Of a stretch of 64,000 bases of DNA, positions 51,628 through 60,356 are shown in pieces. Position 1 is the stretch's first letter, and the number at the start of each line of letters is the position of its first letter. Origin of the DNA: Frankia casuarinae (GTDB taxonomy: Bacteria; Actinomycetota; Actinomycetes; Frankiales; Frankiaceae); assembly GCF_000013345.1 (NCBI RefSeq), contig NC_007777.1, positions 4,712,001-4,776,000 of the forward strand, given 5' to 3'. Under the pieces are notes generated by a model, which saw nothing but the letters and a program-made list of their open reading frames with translations, searched no databases and had not been told where the DNA came from. A program made the position numbers and the translations under genes.

Positions 51628-51863
51628 TCGGTCGGCCGGGACGTAGCCGACCGGGGAACAGCCGGGCGATGTTCCGCCGACGATGATCACTGCGCTCGTG
51701 CCCCGTGCCCGCCGACGTCACGGCGGATGCCGAATTCGCTGCGGATGCGAAGAAGGGCGAAGAAGGAGGCGTAGCGGTCTTCACGGACACGACTGGAGTA
51801 GCTACCGTCGGAGAGAATAAACGCCGCTGACCGTCCACGAGCCGCATTCGGGGCATTATCACC

Positions 51864-54062
51864 ATGACCGCTCGGCTACCTCGTCACGTCGCGCCGCTCG
51901 CCGTTGGCGAGCCCACCTCACTCGGGCCCTACCAGCTGCTCGGTCGGCTGGACGCCGGCATCACCGGCATCGTCTATCTGAGCCGTGCGGTCGGAGGCGC
52001 GCAGGTCGCGGTCCGCGCGCTGCACCCGGGCGACGCCCTGCGCGCGGACATGCGGGCCCGGTTCGCGGCGGCGATCGACCGCGCTCGCGTGCTGGCCGGG
52101 GCACACACCTGCGGCGTGCTCGACGCCGCGCCCGCCGCCGAGCGGCCCTACATGGTCACGGAGTTCGTCGGGGGCCCGACCCTGGCCCGCGAGCTCACCG
52201 AACGCGGACCGCTGTCCTCGGACGAGATCGACCGCCTTGCCCGGACCCTGTTGGAGACCATCGATGCGGCGCACCGCACGGTCGGCGCACTCGGCGACCT
52301 GACGGCAACGGATGTCGTGCTCTCCGTTACCGGGCCGCGGCTGGTAGACCTGGGTGTCGCGGCGGCCCTGCGGCCACTGCTGCTGTCCCCCGCGGCCGGC
52401 TCGGCCGGCGGGACGGCGCCCGGGACGCCGCACATCGTCGCCGGGCGCTCCGGCCACCTGTGGCCTCCCCCCAGCAGCCCCGGCTATGTGCCCGGCTATG
52501 GCTACGGTCCCGCGGCGGGTGGCTGGGAGGGCCCCGCCGCTGACATCGTCGCGTGGGCCGGGATCGTCGATCTGGCCGCGACGGGAAAGCCCAGCGGGTC
52601 TGTCGAACCCGCGGCCCGGGCCGGACGACGCCGCGCCGACCGGTCGGAGCACACGGCTCCCATCGGCGAGGGGGTGCGGCGAGCGCTCGCCCGTGTGCGA
52701 CAGGCCGATGGGGCCTCTCTGCCCGATACCACCGAACTGCTGGCGCTGCTCGCCGGATCGAAGCCGCGGTCGACCCGAGCGGCGTGGGGCCGTGGCCGAC
52801 AGGCCGCCACGGCTCACGGCGGGCGGGCGGGCGCCGCGACGACAGGCGCGGATCCGCGGCCTGAGCCTACCGATCCTCGACCACCGACCCGGACGGCTCC
52901 CCCCGGAAAGGCTCCCCTCAGGACGGCCACGGGCGGGCGGCACAGCACCGGTCGGCGGGCACCGAGCCCCACCGGGAGTGTCCCGGACCCGATGGCCGCC
53001 CGGGCGCTGCCGCCGCTCCCGACACTGCCGCCGCCCCCGACACTGCCGCCGCCCCCGACACTGCCGCCGACCCCGACCCCGACACTGCCACCGCCCCCGA
53101 CACTGCCCCCGACCCCGACACTGCCACCGCCGGAGCGCCGGGAGGCCTCCCCGCGTCCGGATTCCGGGCGAGCGGACTCCGGGCGAGCGGCATCGGTGAG
53201 ATCCACATCAGCGAGGCGGGCGGCCGAGCCACGGGTGGAACGCCTGCCGGCGGACCCGCTCGTTCGTGCTCGCCGGTCCCGGATGCGCCCGGTCGCCGCA
53301 TTCGCGGTGGCCGCGGTGGCCGCTGTGGCCGCCGCAGCCACCGCTGCGGGGCTCAACTCCTCGCCCGACGACGTGACCACGGGTGCGCGTGCTCCGTTGC
53401 ACGAGTCACAGCCGGACGACGGCGGCACCGTGGACACTCCGAGCAGCGGCCGGTCCGGATCCCGCGAGGGCCGCCCGCCCGTGCGGACACCAGCCGCCCC
53501 CCGGCCCGCCGCGTCAGGCAGCCCCGCCACGGAGGAGCTCGCCGTGGACGAACCCGGCTCAGGTGGGCCCAGCGCCCCCGGCGGCGGATCCGTCCTCGGC
53601 CCGACCGAAGAGGAACAGCAGAACGACCTGGCGGCGGAGGACTTCGCTCTGAACACCCTGCGCCTCGCGGCGGGTGGCAGGTCCGCGCCGCCCGGGCGCT
53701 CCTCCGGCGGCCCGGCGTCGGCGGCCTCCCCGCCTGCGCACCAGGCACCGCCCGTTCTCGCCGCCGCCCCGCCGGTGCCGACCAGGCCGTCCGCAGCGGC
53801 GGCAGGAGTGGCCGCCGGGCCGATCGAGGCCAGGACCCCGACCACCCGCACCCCGACCACCGGCACCCCGGCCACCGGTGGCCGGACCACCCGCGCGGCA
53901 ACGACCGCCAGCGCAGCTTCCGTGACGTCCACGGCGACCAAGCCCCCGACCCGGCCGGCAACGACCCGGCCGGCAACGACCCGGCCACCGGCCACGACGG
54001 CTCCGGCCAGGAGGAGTCTCGCCCCGGTGCAGGTGGACGTCGTGACGTTGGCCCCGCGGTAG
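51864..54062 (+). CDS. Ser/Thr kinase-like pseudokinase with Pro-rich and transmembrane segments
   Basis: The 732-residue protein begins with a kinase-like domain (LGPYQLLGRLDAGITGIVYLSRAVG). The beta-3 Lys is replaced (QVAVRALHPG), the HRDxKxxN loop is missing (LGDLTATDVVLS), and VDLG stands where DFG is expected, so it should lack phosphotransfer. After about residue 310 come low-complexity Pro-rich repeats (PPPTLPP type), a membrane helix (about 473-492, MRPVAAFAVAAVAAVAAAAT) and an external Thr/Pro-rich tail. Such proteins occur near cell-envelope kinases in actinobacteria. Function unknown; it could act as a scaffold or binding receptor. A TALE-like bacterial kinase ancestor is plausible. 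Confidence 0.7.
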   Translation: MTARLPRHVAPLAVGEPTSLGPYQLLGRLDAGITGIVYLSRAVGGAQVAVRALHPGDALRADMRARFAAAIDRARVLAGAHTCGVLDAAPAAERPYMVTEFVGGPTLARELTERGPLSSDEIDRLARTLLETIDAAHRTVGALGDLTATDVVLSVTGPRLVDLGVAAALRPLLLSPAAGSAGGTAPGTPHIVAGRSGHLWPPPSSPGYVPGYGYGPAAGGWEGPAADIVAWAGIVDLAATGKPSGSVEPAARAGRRRADRSEHTAPIGEGVRRALARVRQADGASLPDTTELLALLAGSKPRSTRAAWGRGRQAATAHGGRAGAATTGADPRPEPTDPRPPTRTAPPGKAPLRTATGGRHSTGRRAPSPTGSVPDPMAARALPPLPTLPPPPTLPPPPTLPPTPTPTLPPPPTLPPTPTLPPPERREASPRPDSGRADSGRAASVRSTSARRAAEPRVERLPADPLVRARRSRMRPVAAFAVAAVAAVAAAATAAGLNSSPDDVTTGARAPLHESQPDDGGTVDTPSSGRSGSREGRPPVRTPAAPRPAASGSPATEELAVDEPGSGGPSAPGGGSVLGPTEEEQQNDLAAEDFALNTLRLAAGGRSAPPGRSSGGPASAASPPAHQAPPVLAAAPPVPTRPSAAAAGVAAGPIEARTPTTRTPTTGTPATGGRTTRAATTASAASVTSTATKPPTRPATTRPATTRPPATTAPARRSLAPVQVDVVTLAPR

Positions 54063-54089
54063 CCCAGGCCCCGCGGCGACCTCCGCCGG

Positions 54090-54608
54090 TTACCGCTGTC
54101 GTTCGCCCGAGCCGGCGACGGAGGTCGCCCCCGCCCGTACGGCACCGTCGGGCCAGATGATCTGGAGGGGTTTGCGTCGCCAGCGCGCGTAGGAGACGAC
54201 GTCCGCCGTCCCCCCGAAGCCACGCGCCGGCAGACCGTCCCACACCGCGAGAACCCGGTCGGATGCGTCGACCAGAAGGCGGCTCGCCGACATCAGGCTG
54301 GGCAGATCGGGCTTCGCCCGGTCCTGGCTGCGTATCTCGGTGGCGCGGCCGAGCAGCCGGTCGTAGTTGCGCCGATGCGTAGCGGGTTGAAAGTCCCGGT
54401 AACCGGCCGCGGGTATCATGACGATGAGCCGGCCCCCAAGTTCGAGGACCACGTCGGCGAAGATGGTGTCTGCTCCCTCGGCCAGGCAGCTGATCCCGGT
54501 CAACCCGGCCGCGGCGAGAGGCGCCAGCACCCGGCGCATCTCGCCGGCCGTGTATTCGGCTTGCCCGCCGGAGAGCCCGCGGTGACCCGTCACCCCGATG
54601 ACGACCAT
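54090..54608 (-). CDS. SLOG-domain-like nucleotide-binding protein
   Basis: The 172-residue protein begins MVVIGVTGHRGLS and contains CLAEGADTIFADVVLELGGRLIVMIPA and DRVLAVWDGLPARGFGGTADVVSYAR, which match the Rossmann-like SLOG superfamily (LOG, DprA, YpsA, ThsA sensor). SLOG domains bind nucleotides or nucleotide-sugar signals; alone they are of unknown function. The ATG at 54608 begins at the first beta strand and has GGGGTGA nine bases upstream; an ATG at 54656 is also open. It has no effector next to it. Confidence 0.7.
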   Translation of the reverse strand: MVVIGVTGHRGLSGGQAEYTAGEMRRVLAPLAAAGLTGISCLAEGADTIFADVVLELGGRLIVMIPAAGYRDFQPATHRRNYDRLLGRATEIRSQDRAKPDLPSLMSASRLLVDASDRVLAVWDGLPARGFGGTADVVSYARWRRKPLQIIWPDGAVRAGATSVAGSGERQR

Positions 54609-54908
54609 GCCGTTGTCACCCCGTCCGGCGGTGACGACGGAAACAGCGGTGACCATCGCGCGATGCAGCGCCCGATGCGGACCGCGACGGCCAGGGTCGG
54701 CGTCGAGAGAACACCGGGCGAATGTACCCAAGGGGATCCGGGGCCAGGGCGGTTCGTCACCGGATCGGGCCTGTCACGGGGCTGTGGCGGGGGTCGCCTG
54801 GCTCCTGCATCCGACCGCATTCCGACCCGCGGGCGTGCGGGCGTGGAACGCTAGAACCTGAAGTCGAGATGAGGTCAACCGTGCGAAGGTGAGGATGCGC
54901 GCCTACGG

Positions 54909-55394
54909 TCAGCGGCTGGCCGACCCGTACCAGGCCGGACGGGTGTTAGTGAGCCAGGCGGGGACCAGTCGGCGCAGGTCGGCGGGCCTTAGTTCCAGGT
55001 CGAGCAGGCTCCCAAGGGACACCGAGACGATGTCGAGATCATTCAGCCTGCTCCCGAAGTCGGCGCCCCACGACCGGTCAGCGGCGAAGACGACGTCGAG
55101 CACCCCCGTCCGCCCACCGCGTTCGATCGAGATGCTCTCGATGCCGCCCACGAACGTCAGGTAGTCCAGTTCGATACCGGCCTGCTCGTTCAGCAGCCGG
55201 CGCAGCGCCGCCTGCACGGTCTCCCCCGGCTCAACCCGGCCTCCCGGCAAGTGGAACGACTTCTGGCCACGCTCGTTGGCGAGCAGCACCCGATCACCCG
55301 CCACGAGCAGCGCGCGCGCGTTGATCCGCACGGGGCCGGCGACCGGGTCACCGTAGGACGTGGTGGCGGTCGGTTTGGAAGCGAGCGGTGTCAC
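54909..55394 (-). CDS. Nudix-fold protein with altered catalytic box
   Basis: The 161-residue protein carries GGRVEPGETVQAALRRLLNEQAGI in place of the Nudix box. Relative to G-x5-E-x7-R-E-U-x-E-E-x-G-U the second glutamate is Leu and the last is Gln, so metal binding should be reduced or lost. The fold is otherwise clear (INARALLVAGDRVLLANER; SFHLPGGRV). GGAG lies five bases before the GTG at 55394; an earlier open frame adds a disordered stretch. It may bind but not cleave its nucleotide, or act on a special substrate. Confidence 0.75.
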   Translation of the reverse strand: MTPLASKPTATTSYGDPVAGPVRINARALLVAGDRVLLANERGQKSFHLPGGRVEPGETVQAALRRLLNEQAGIELDYLTFVGGIESISIERGGRTGVLDVVFAADRSWGADFGSRLNDLDIVSVSLGSLLDLELRPADLRRLVPAWLTNTRPAWYGSASR

Positions 55395-55636
55395 GGGTGC
55401 TCCAGGAGTGGCGAGTCGGGCAGGGGGCGAGTCGGGCCGAGAAGGGCAACCTCCGCATCGTGCCCCGCCGGACCGGATCGTGATGCGCCAACCGGTCATC
55501 CGGCCGACATCGGGTCGGTCGAGGACACGGTCCCGTCAATCCGACCACCTCGCCGCCCGACCCGCAGGAGCGGATATTTCTCTGTGATTTCTCCGTAATT
55601 TCGGATCATGCGTCGCAGCTCCCCCGAAGATGCGGG

Positions 55637-55642
55637 TACGAT
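55637..55642 (+). promoter_or_regulatory. -10 box of a leaderless promoter for the molybdate regulator
   Basis: TACGAT is followed by six bases and the ATG at 55649, without a ribosome site. The same hexamer and spacing occur at 39855-39860. Confidence 0.5.
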
Positions 55643-55648
55643 CACCCC

Positions 55649-56056
55649 ATGCCGAGATTCCGGATCAGCGAGGCCGCCGCGCTGCTCGGTGTCAGCGACG
55701 ACACCATCCGCCGGTGGGCGGACAGCGGCCGACTGCCAACCGTCCTGGACGACGCCGGCCGCCGGGCGATCGAAGGCGGCACCCTGGCCGGATTCGCCAA
55801 GGATCTGGCGACCGAGCAGACCGCCGCCCAGACGCCGGTCGTCGCCGAATCCGCGCGTAACCGCTTCCCCGGGATTATCACCCGCGTGGTGCGCGACACG
55901 GTGATGGCCCAGGTCGAGATCCAGGCCGGCCCGCATCGCCTGGTCTCGCTCATGAGCCGGGAGGCCGCCGACGAACTCGGGCTGGAAGCCGGCGTCCTCG
56001 CGGTCGGCGCGGTGAAGTCGACCAACGTCGTCATCGAGCTTCCCGAGCGTCGTTGA
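55649..56056 (+). CDS. MopI-type regulator: MerR-like helix-turn-helix plus molybdate (TOBE/Mop) domain
   Basis: The 135-residue protein starts MPRFRISEAAALLGVSDDTIRRWADSGRLP, a MerR/excisionase-type helix-turn-helix, and ends with a Mop-like domain (FPGIITRVVRDTVMAQVEIQAG, VSLMSREAADELGLEAG, VGAVKSTNVVI) that binds molybdate or tungstate. In actinobacteria such proteins precede the molybdate transporter genes and are thought to sense the oxyanion. Its stop overlaps the TTG start of modB. It probably autoregulates the downstream genes. Confidence 0.92.
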   Translation: MPRFRISEAAALLGVSDDTIRRWADSGRLPTVLDDAGRRAIEGGTLAGFAKDLATEQTAAQTPVVAESARNRFPGIITRVVRDTVMAQVEIQAGPHRLVSLMSREAADELGLEAGVLAVGAVKSTNVVIELPERR

Positions 56057-57102
56057 CCCCGATCAGCGAGAAGGGCCTGCCCGCCGTGTCGACCCGCGGC
56101 GGTTCGCTCCTTCGAGGGGGTCAGCCGGAGCAACGGGCCGTCGGCCCGCACGGCCGGTTCGGCCCGCGCGGCCGGTTCGGCCCGCGCGATCGGGCACCCC
56201 GGCCGGGTGACCCGCGGACCGGCGGACATCCACGCCGCACGGTTCGCCGGGAAACGCGCCGCCGGATGTCCTGGGCGCTGCTGGTGCCGGCCGGGATCGC
56301 TGGCCTGTTCCTGCTCCTGCCGCTCGTCGGCCTGCTCGTCCGCGCTCCCTGGTCCGCCCTGCCCGATCTGCTCACCGAGATCGCGGTCCGGCAGGCCCTC
56401 CTCCTGTCGGTGGAGACGGCCACCGCCACGACCGTGCTGTCGCTGCTGTTCGGTGTCCCCCTGGCCTGGCTGCTGGCCCGCACGCGTTTTCCCGGCCGGT
56501 CTCTGCTGCGCGCCCTGGTCACCCTCCCGCTCGTGCTGCCGCCAGTGGTCGGCGGCGTGGCCCTACTTCTGGTACTGGGTCGGCGCGGCATCGTCGGCCA
56601 GTACCTCGATGGCTGGTTCGGCATCACCATCCCGTTCACCAGCGTCGGCGTGGTGATCGCGCAGACCTTCGTGGCCATGCCGTTCCTCGTCGTGTCCGTC
56701 GAGGGCGCGCTGAACAGCGCCGATCGGCGGTTCGAGGACGCCGCCGCCACCCTCGGCGCCGGGCCGTGGATGACGTTTCGCCGAGTCACCATGCCGATGA
56801 CGGCGCCGGCGGTGGCCGCCGGCGCGGCGCTGTGCTGGGCCCGCGCCCTCGGCGAGTTCGGGGCCACGATCACGTTCGCCGGCAACTTCCCCGGGACCAC
56901 CCGGACCACGCCGCTCGCGGTCTACCTGGCGCTGGAGACGGACTCGGACACCGCCATCGCGCTGTCACTCGTACTGCTCGCGGTCTGCGTCGGGGTTCTG
57001 GTGGCGCTGCGGGGCCGGTGGTTCCCCGGCACCCGGCGAATTTTACGCAACCGGGGAACGCGTGACGGCGCCCCCGATGCGCTCGAGCGGAGCATCCCGT
57101 GA
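56053..57102 (+). CDS. modB: Molybdate ABC transporter permease
   Basis: The 349-residue protein has about 70 basic N-terminal residues with a tandem GRFGPR, then five or six membrane helices and the permease EAA loop (FEDAAATLGAGPWMTFRRVTMPM), as in ModB. The frame opens at TTG 56053, overlapping the TGA of the regulator; the membrane part begins near residue 70 so an internal start is possible. The overlapping modC follows. No binding protein (modA) lies between them. Confidence 0.9.
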   Translation: MTPISEKGLPAVSTRGGSLLRGGQPEQRAVGPHGRFGPRGRFGPRDRAPRPGDPRTGGHPRRTVRRETRRRMSWALLVPAGIAGLFLLLPLVGLLVRAPWSALPDLLTEIAVRQALLLSVETATATTVLSLLFGVPLAWLLARTRFPGRSLLRALVTLPLVLPPVVGGVALLLVLGRRGIVGQYLDGWFGITIPFTSVGVVIAQTFVAMPFLVVSVEGALNSADRRFEDAAATLGAGPWMTFRRVTMPMTAPAVAAGAALCWARALGEFGATITFAGNFPGTTRTTPLAVYLALETDSDTAIALSLVLLAVCVGVLVALRGRWFPGTRRILRNRGTRDGAPDALERSIP

Positions 57103-57842
57103 ACACAGGGCGTCCCGTGAACACCGTCACCGGAGATTCGGCGCGGGCGGCGCCCTCCGCCCCCGGCCTGGATCCGGCGTCAGACGGGCTCAGCGCGCTG
57201 ATGACGGTGCGACGGGGCCAGTTCGTGCTCGACGTCGAGGTCAGCGTGGCACGGGGGGAGACGGTCGCCGTCCTCGGCCGCAGCGGGGCGGGCAAGAGCA
57301 CGCTGCTGCGGGCCCTGGCCGGTCTCCTCCCGCTCGACGAGGGCCGGATCACCCTCGCCGGCGAGGTTCTCGACGACCCGGCCGAGCACCGCTTCGTCCC
57401 GTCCGAACAGCGGCCGGTCGGCATGGTCTTCCAGGACTACCTGCTGTTCCCACACCTGCGGGCCCGCGACAACATCGCCTTCGGCCTGCGGGCCCGCCTC
57501 GGTCAGGGGCGGCGGCACGCCCGGGCGTCCGCGGACACCTGGCTGGAACGGTTCGGGATCGGCCATCTCGGCGACCGGCGACCGGATGCCCTGTCCGGCG
57601 GCCAGGGGCAACGGGTGGCGCTCGCGCGGGCGCTGGCATCAGGGCCCGGACTGCTGCTGCTCGACGAACCGCTCGCCGCGCTCGACACCGCGACCCGCCG
57701 CGAGGTCAGGTCCTTCCTGCATAATGTGCTACCGACGCTGGCGGCTCCGGTGCTCATCGTCACGCACGATCCCACGGACGCCGAGGTTCTCGCCGACCGC
57801 ATCCTCGCCCTCGATGCGGGGCGGGTCGTCGACCAGGCCTGA
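57099..57842 (+). CDS. modC: Molybdate ABC transporter ATP-binding protein, short form
   Basis: The 247-residue protein has Walker A GRSGAGKST, Q-loop MVFQDYLLFPHL, signature LSGGQGQRVALARAL and Walker B LLLLDEPLAALD. At 247 residues it lacks the C-terminal Mop domain of E. coli ModC; that sensing may fall to the separate MopI. The GTG at 57099 overlaps the modB stop. Its 3' end overlaps the opposite-strand DUF1918 gene by 83 bases. Confidence 0.9.
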   Translation: MNTGRPVNTVTGDSARAAPSAPGLDPASDGLSALMTVRRGQFVLDVEVSVARGETVAVLGRSGAGKSTLLRALAGLLPLDEGRITLAGEVLDDPAEHRFVPSEQRPVGMVFQDYLLFPHLRARDNIAFGLRARLGQGRRHARASADTWLERFGIGHLGDRRPDALSGGQGQRVALARALASGPGLLLLDEPLAALDTATRREVRSFLHNVLPTLAAPVLIVTHDPTDAEVLADRILALDAGRVVDQA

Positions 57843-58065
57843 TCCGGTCCGCTCCGCCGGCCCCGCCGCATGCCTCCCCGTCGCGGTGACGGATCTCGGC
57901 ATCCGGACCCGGGTAGACGAAGCTGACGTGCCCCGTGCCGGACCAGCGGACCGCAAACGGCGGATCCCCCGCCACCGAGCGCACCTCGAAGATCTCGCCG
58001 AGTCGATCCGGCTGCCGGGTGGTGTGACGGTGGACCACCAGAGTGTCGCCCGGGTGGGCACGCAT
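57760..58065 (-). CDS. DUF1918 domain protein
   Basis: The 101-residue protein begins MRAHPGDTLVVHRHTTRQPDRLGEIFEVR and contains PPFAVRWSGTGHVSFVYPGPDA, the compact SH3-like DUF1918 domain of about 60 residues found in actinobacteria. The remaining 40 residues are Arg/Gly-rich and overlap the modC 3' end in antisense, so an earlier natural end of the domain may be all that matters. It is 36 bases downstream of the fusion gene and probably co-transcribed. Function unknown. Confidence 0.85.
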   Translation of the reverse strand: MRAHPGDTLVVHRHTTRQPDRLGEIFEVRSVAGDPPFAVRWSGTGHVSFVYPGPDAEIRHRDGEACGGAGGADRIRPGRRPAPHRGRGCGRREPRRPWDRA

Positions 58066-58101
58066 CGCCCGGCGTCGCGCGGAGGGCAGGTCAGTACCCG
58101 G

Positions 58102-59430
58102 TCAGGCGCGACCGGGATGGCCGGCCAACGCCAGGTGATCGACGAACCAGTCACGCGCGAGCGCGGCCGCCTGCTCCAGGGCACCCGGCTCGGCGAACAG
58201 GTGCGTGGCGCCCGGGACGATCGCCAGCCGGTTCTCGCAGCCCAGCAGTCGGGCCTGGGCCTGCCGGTTCAGCTCGAGGACCAGATCGTCCCGCGCACCG
58301 ACGATGAGCAACGTCGGGGCGCGTACCGCGGTCAGCTGCGCCGCGGCCAGGTCCGGTCGGCCGCCCCGCGACACGACGGCCGCGACGGGGAACCCCCCTT
58401 CCGCGGCGGCCCGCAGCGCCGCGGCGGCGCCGGTGCTGGCGCCGAAGTAACCAATGGGGAGGGTAGCCGTGACCGGTTGGCCGCGCAGCCAACCGGTCAC
58501 ATCGATCAGCCGCCGGGCAAGCAGCCTGATGTCGAACACGTTCGCCCGGTCACGCTCCTCGTCCGGGGTGAGCAGGTCGAACAGCAGGGTCGCGAGCCCC
58601 GCGGCACTGAGGTCGCGGGCCACGAACTGGTTACGTGGGCTGTGCCGACTGCTGCCGCTGCCGTGGGCGAAGACGACCACTCCCCGGGACGGGTCGGGCA
58701 CGGTGATCCGACCAGCGAGCCGCACTCGACCGACGGGGATGTCGACCTCGACGTCGCCGCCGGACGGGTCGGCTACCGCGCCGCCGACCGGCATCGTCAG
58801 CGCGGCCCGGCGCAGCAGGTCGACGACCTCCTCGTCCGGTGTCTGGGAGAAGTCCGCGTAGAACTCGCCGATACCGAAGAAGGCGTCGGGCGTCTGGACG
58901 CAGACCACCTCGTCTGCCTGCCGGCGCAGCCAGCCGATCCGGTCACGGGGGGCAACGGGGGTCGCCAGCACCACGTGGGTGGCTCCCTGGGCCCGCACGA
59001 CCTGGCACGCGGCAGAGGCCGTCGAGCCGGTCGCGATCCCGTCGTCCACCACGACCACCGTCCGCCCGGCGAGCGGGATCCTTGGCCGGCCGTTCCGGAA
59101 CCGCCGGGTCCGACGATCAAGCTCCACCAACTCGCGCGCCTGAACCGCGGCGAACTCCTCCGGCCCCACGTTGGCCAGCCGCCGGGCCTCCTCGTTGACG
59201 ACCCGCACCCCACCCTCGGCGATCGCCCCCATCGCGAGCTCAGGCTGGAAGGGGACACCGAGCTTGCGGACGAGGATGACGTCCAGCGGGGCCTCCAGCG
59301 CCCGCGCCACCTCGAACGCGACGGGAATGCCCCCGCGGGGCAGCCCGGCGACAACGACATCACGACCGCGTAGATGCGCCAGCCGCTGCCCGAGCTGCCG
59401 GCCGGCCTCCTCCCGATTATCGAAGATCAC
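58102..59430 (-). CDS. Phosphoribosyltransferase / alpha-beta hydrolase fusion
   Basis: The 442-residue protein has an N-terminal PRTase domain (DVVVAGLPRGGIPVAFEVARAL, and the PRPP loop RTVVVVDDGIATGSTA) and a C-terminal dienelactone-hydrolase-like domain (VVVFAHGSGSSRHSPRN; GYFGASTGAAAALRAA with the nucleophile elbow; ATHLF with the late His). This two-domain combination recurs in actinobacteria and proteobacteria; its reaction is not known. GAGGAGG is five bases before the GTG at 59430. It leads a two-gene unit with DUF1918. Confidence 0.9.
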   Translation of the reverse strand: MIFDNREEAGRQLGQRLAHLRGRDVVVAGLPRGGIPVAFEVARALEAPLDVILVRKLGVPFQPELAMGAIAEGGVRVVNEEARRLANVGPEEFAAVQARELVELDRRTRRFRNGRPRIPLAGRTVVVVDDGIATGSTASAACQVVRAQGATHVVLATPVAPRDRIGWLRRQADEVVCVQTPDAFFGIGEFYADFSQTPDEEVVDLLRRAALTMPVGGAVADPSGGDVEVDIPVGRVRLAGRITVPDPSRGVVVFAHGSGSSRHSPRNQFVARDLSAAGLATLLFDLLTPDEERDRANVFDIRLLARRLIDVTGWLRGQPVTATLPIGYFGASTGAAAALRAAAEGGFPVAAVVSRGGRPDLAAAQLTAVRAPTLLIVGARDDLVLELNRQAQARLLGCENRLAIVPGATHLFAEPGALEQAAALARDWFVDHLALAGHPGRA

Positions 59431-60356
59431 GACAACCTCCTCGTGCCGGCCGGGCGGACTCCTCGTGCTCGCCGTCCGGACCGGACATCGTCCTGTGGTT
59501 GTCGTTCCCCGGTAGTCGCCGGGATACCGACCCACACCGTCTCGGGGCACCTGCCCCGAGACGAGCGATACACGGCGTGCGGCGCGCGGCGCGCGGCGCG
59601 TGGCGCGTGGTTCGCGGCGCGTGGTTCGCGGCGTGCGGCGTGCGGCGTGCGGCGTGAAGATCGTCAAGGCACTCCGGACAGCCGGAATCACCGTGTCCGC
59701 ATGGGCCTGAACCGATCTCCGGCGGCCACTTGCGCTCCGACGCCCGGCCGGGCTGCCGTGCATAATAAAGATGTGACGCTCCGTTGGCAGCCCGGCTCCA
59801 CCCCTCACTGGGCGTGGCGAGAGGTCTGTTGTCCAGGGCGCTGTCGGTGTTGTCCCAGCCCTCGCGTCCACTGAGCCTCGCCGCACGCGCGACGAGCACA
59901 TCGGTCCTGTAATTCTGGGACCGTTCTGGGCGCGAGGGGCCTCGGAGCTCGGCGCCAGACCTGAACGGATGATCTTTTTGCTCCCGGTGGGAGCAGCTAT
60001 CGATCATCCGTATTCCCGGACTCCCGTCCTGCCCCGGCCGGTTCGTTCACCGGAGTGCTCCGTGTGCGCTCCCCGGATAACCGGCTGAGCTGTGCGCTCC
60101 GCCGGATGAGCCAGGTCGCGCCGTCTCCGTCTTCTCCCGTCACACGCCAGCCCGCTGCCCGCCCCGGTCACCTGTGGCCGCGCCGCCAGGGCCAGCCGGG
60201 CTGATCCGGCCCTGGCGGCTGGTCCGGTCCTGGCGGCTGGTCCGGTCCCGACCGGCCGATCCCCCGATGGGGCTTCCCAGACCAGCGCAACTACTGCGTA
60301 ATCATCACGTAATCACTGTGTAGCTATCGAGAACTATCAGGAAGGCAGCGTTCGCT
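59431..60356. other. 926-bp intergenic region with simple repeats and a nested hairpin
   Basis: No gene is supported. 59575-59660 is a run of GCGTGCGGC/GCGCGTGGTTC units; 60208-60250 repeats GTCCTGGCGGCTGGTCCG twice. At 59966-60010 an outer 9-bp inverted repeat (CGGATGATC/GATCATCCG) encloses GCTCCC-GGT-GGGAGC. The DNA near 59760 and 60300-60340 is AT-richer and may hold promoters. Confidence 0.6.

Noticed and set aside
59575-59660. GCGTGCGGC-type repeats as a possible CRISPR array
   Set aside because: Units are short, adjacent and degenerate without regular spacers; they are simple repeats.
59980-59994. GCTCCC-GGT-GGGAGC as an intrinsic terminator
   Set aside because: The T-run precedes the stem on the plus strand and the minus strand has an A-run after it; neither gives a U-tail.
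59417-60007. 196-codon minus-strand frame in the large intergenic region
   Set aside because: Its residues come from simple GCGTGCGGC repeats and there is no family resemblance; it may be chance.
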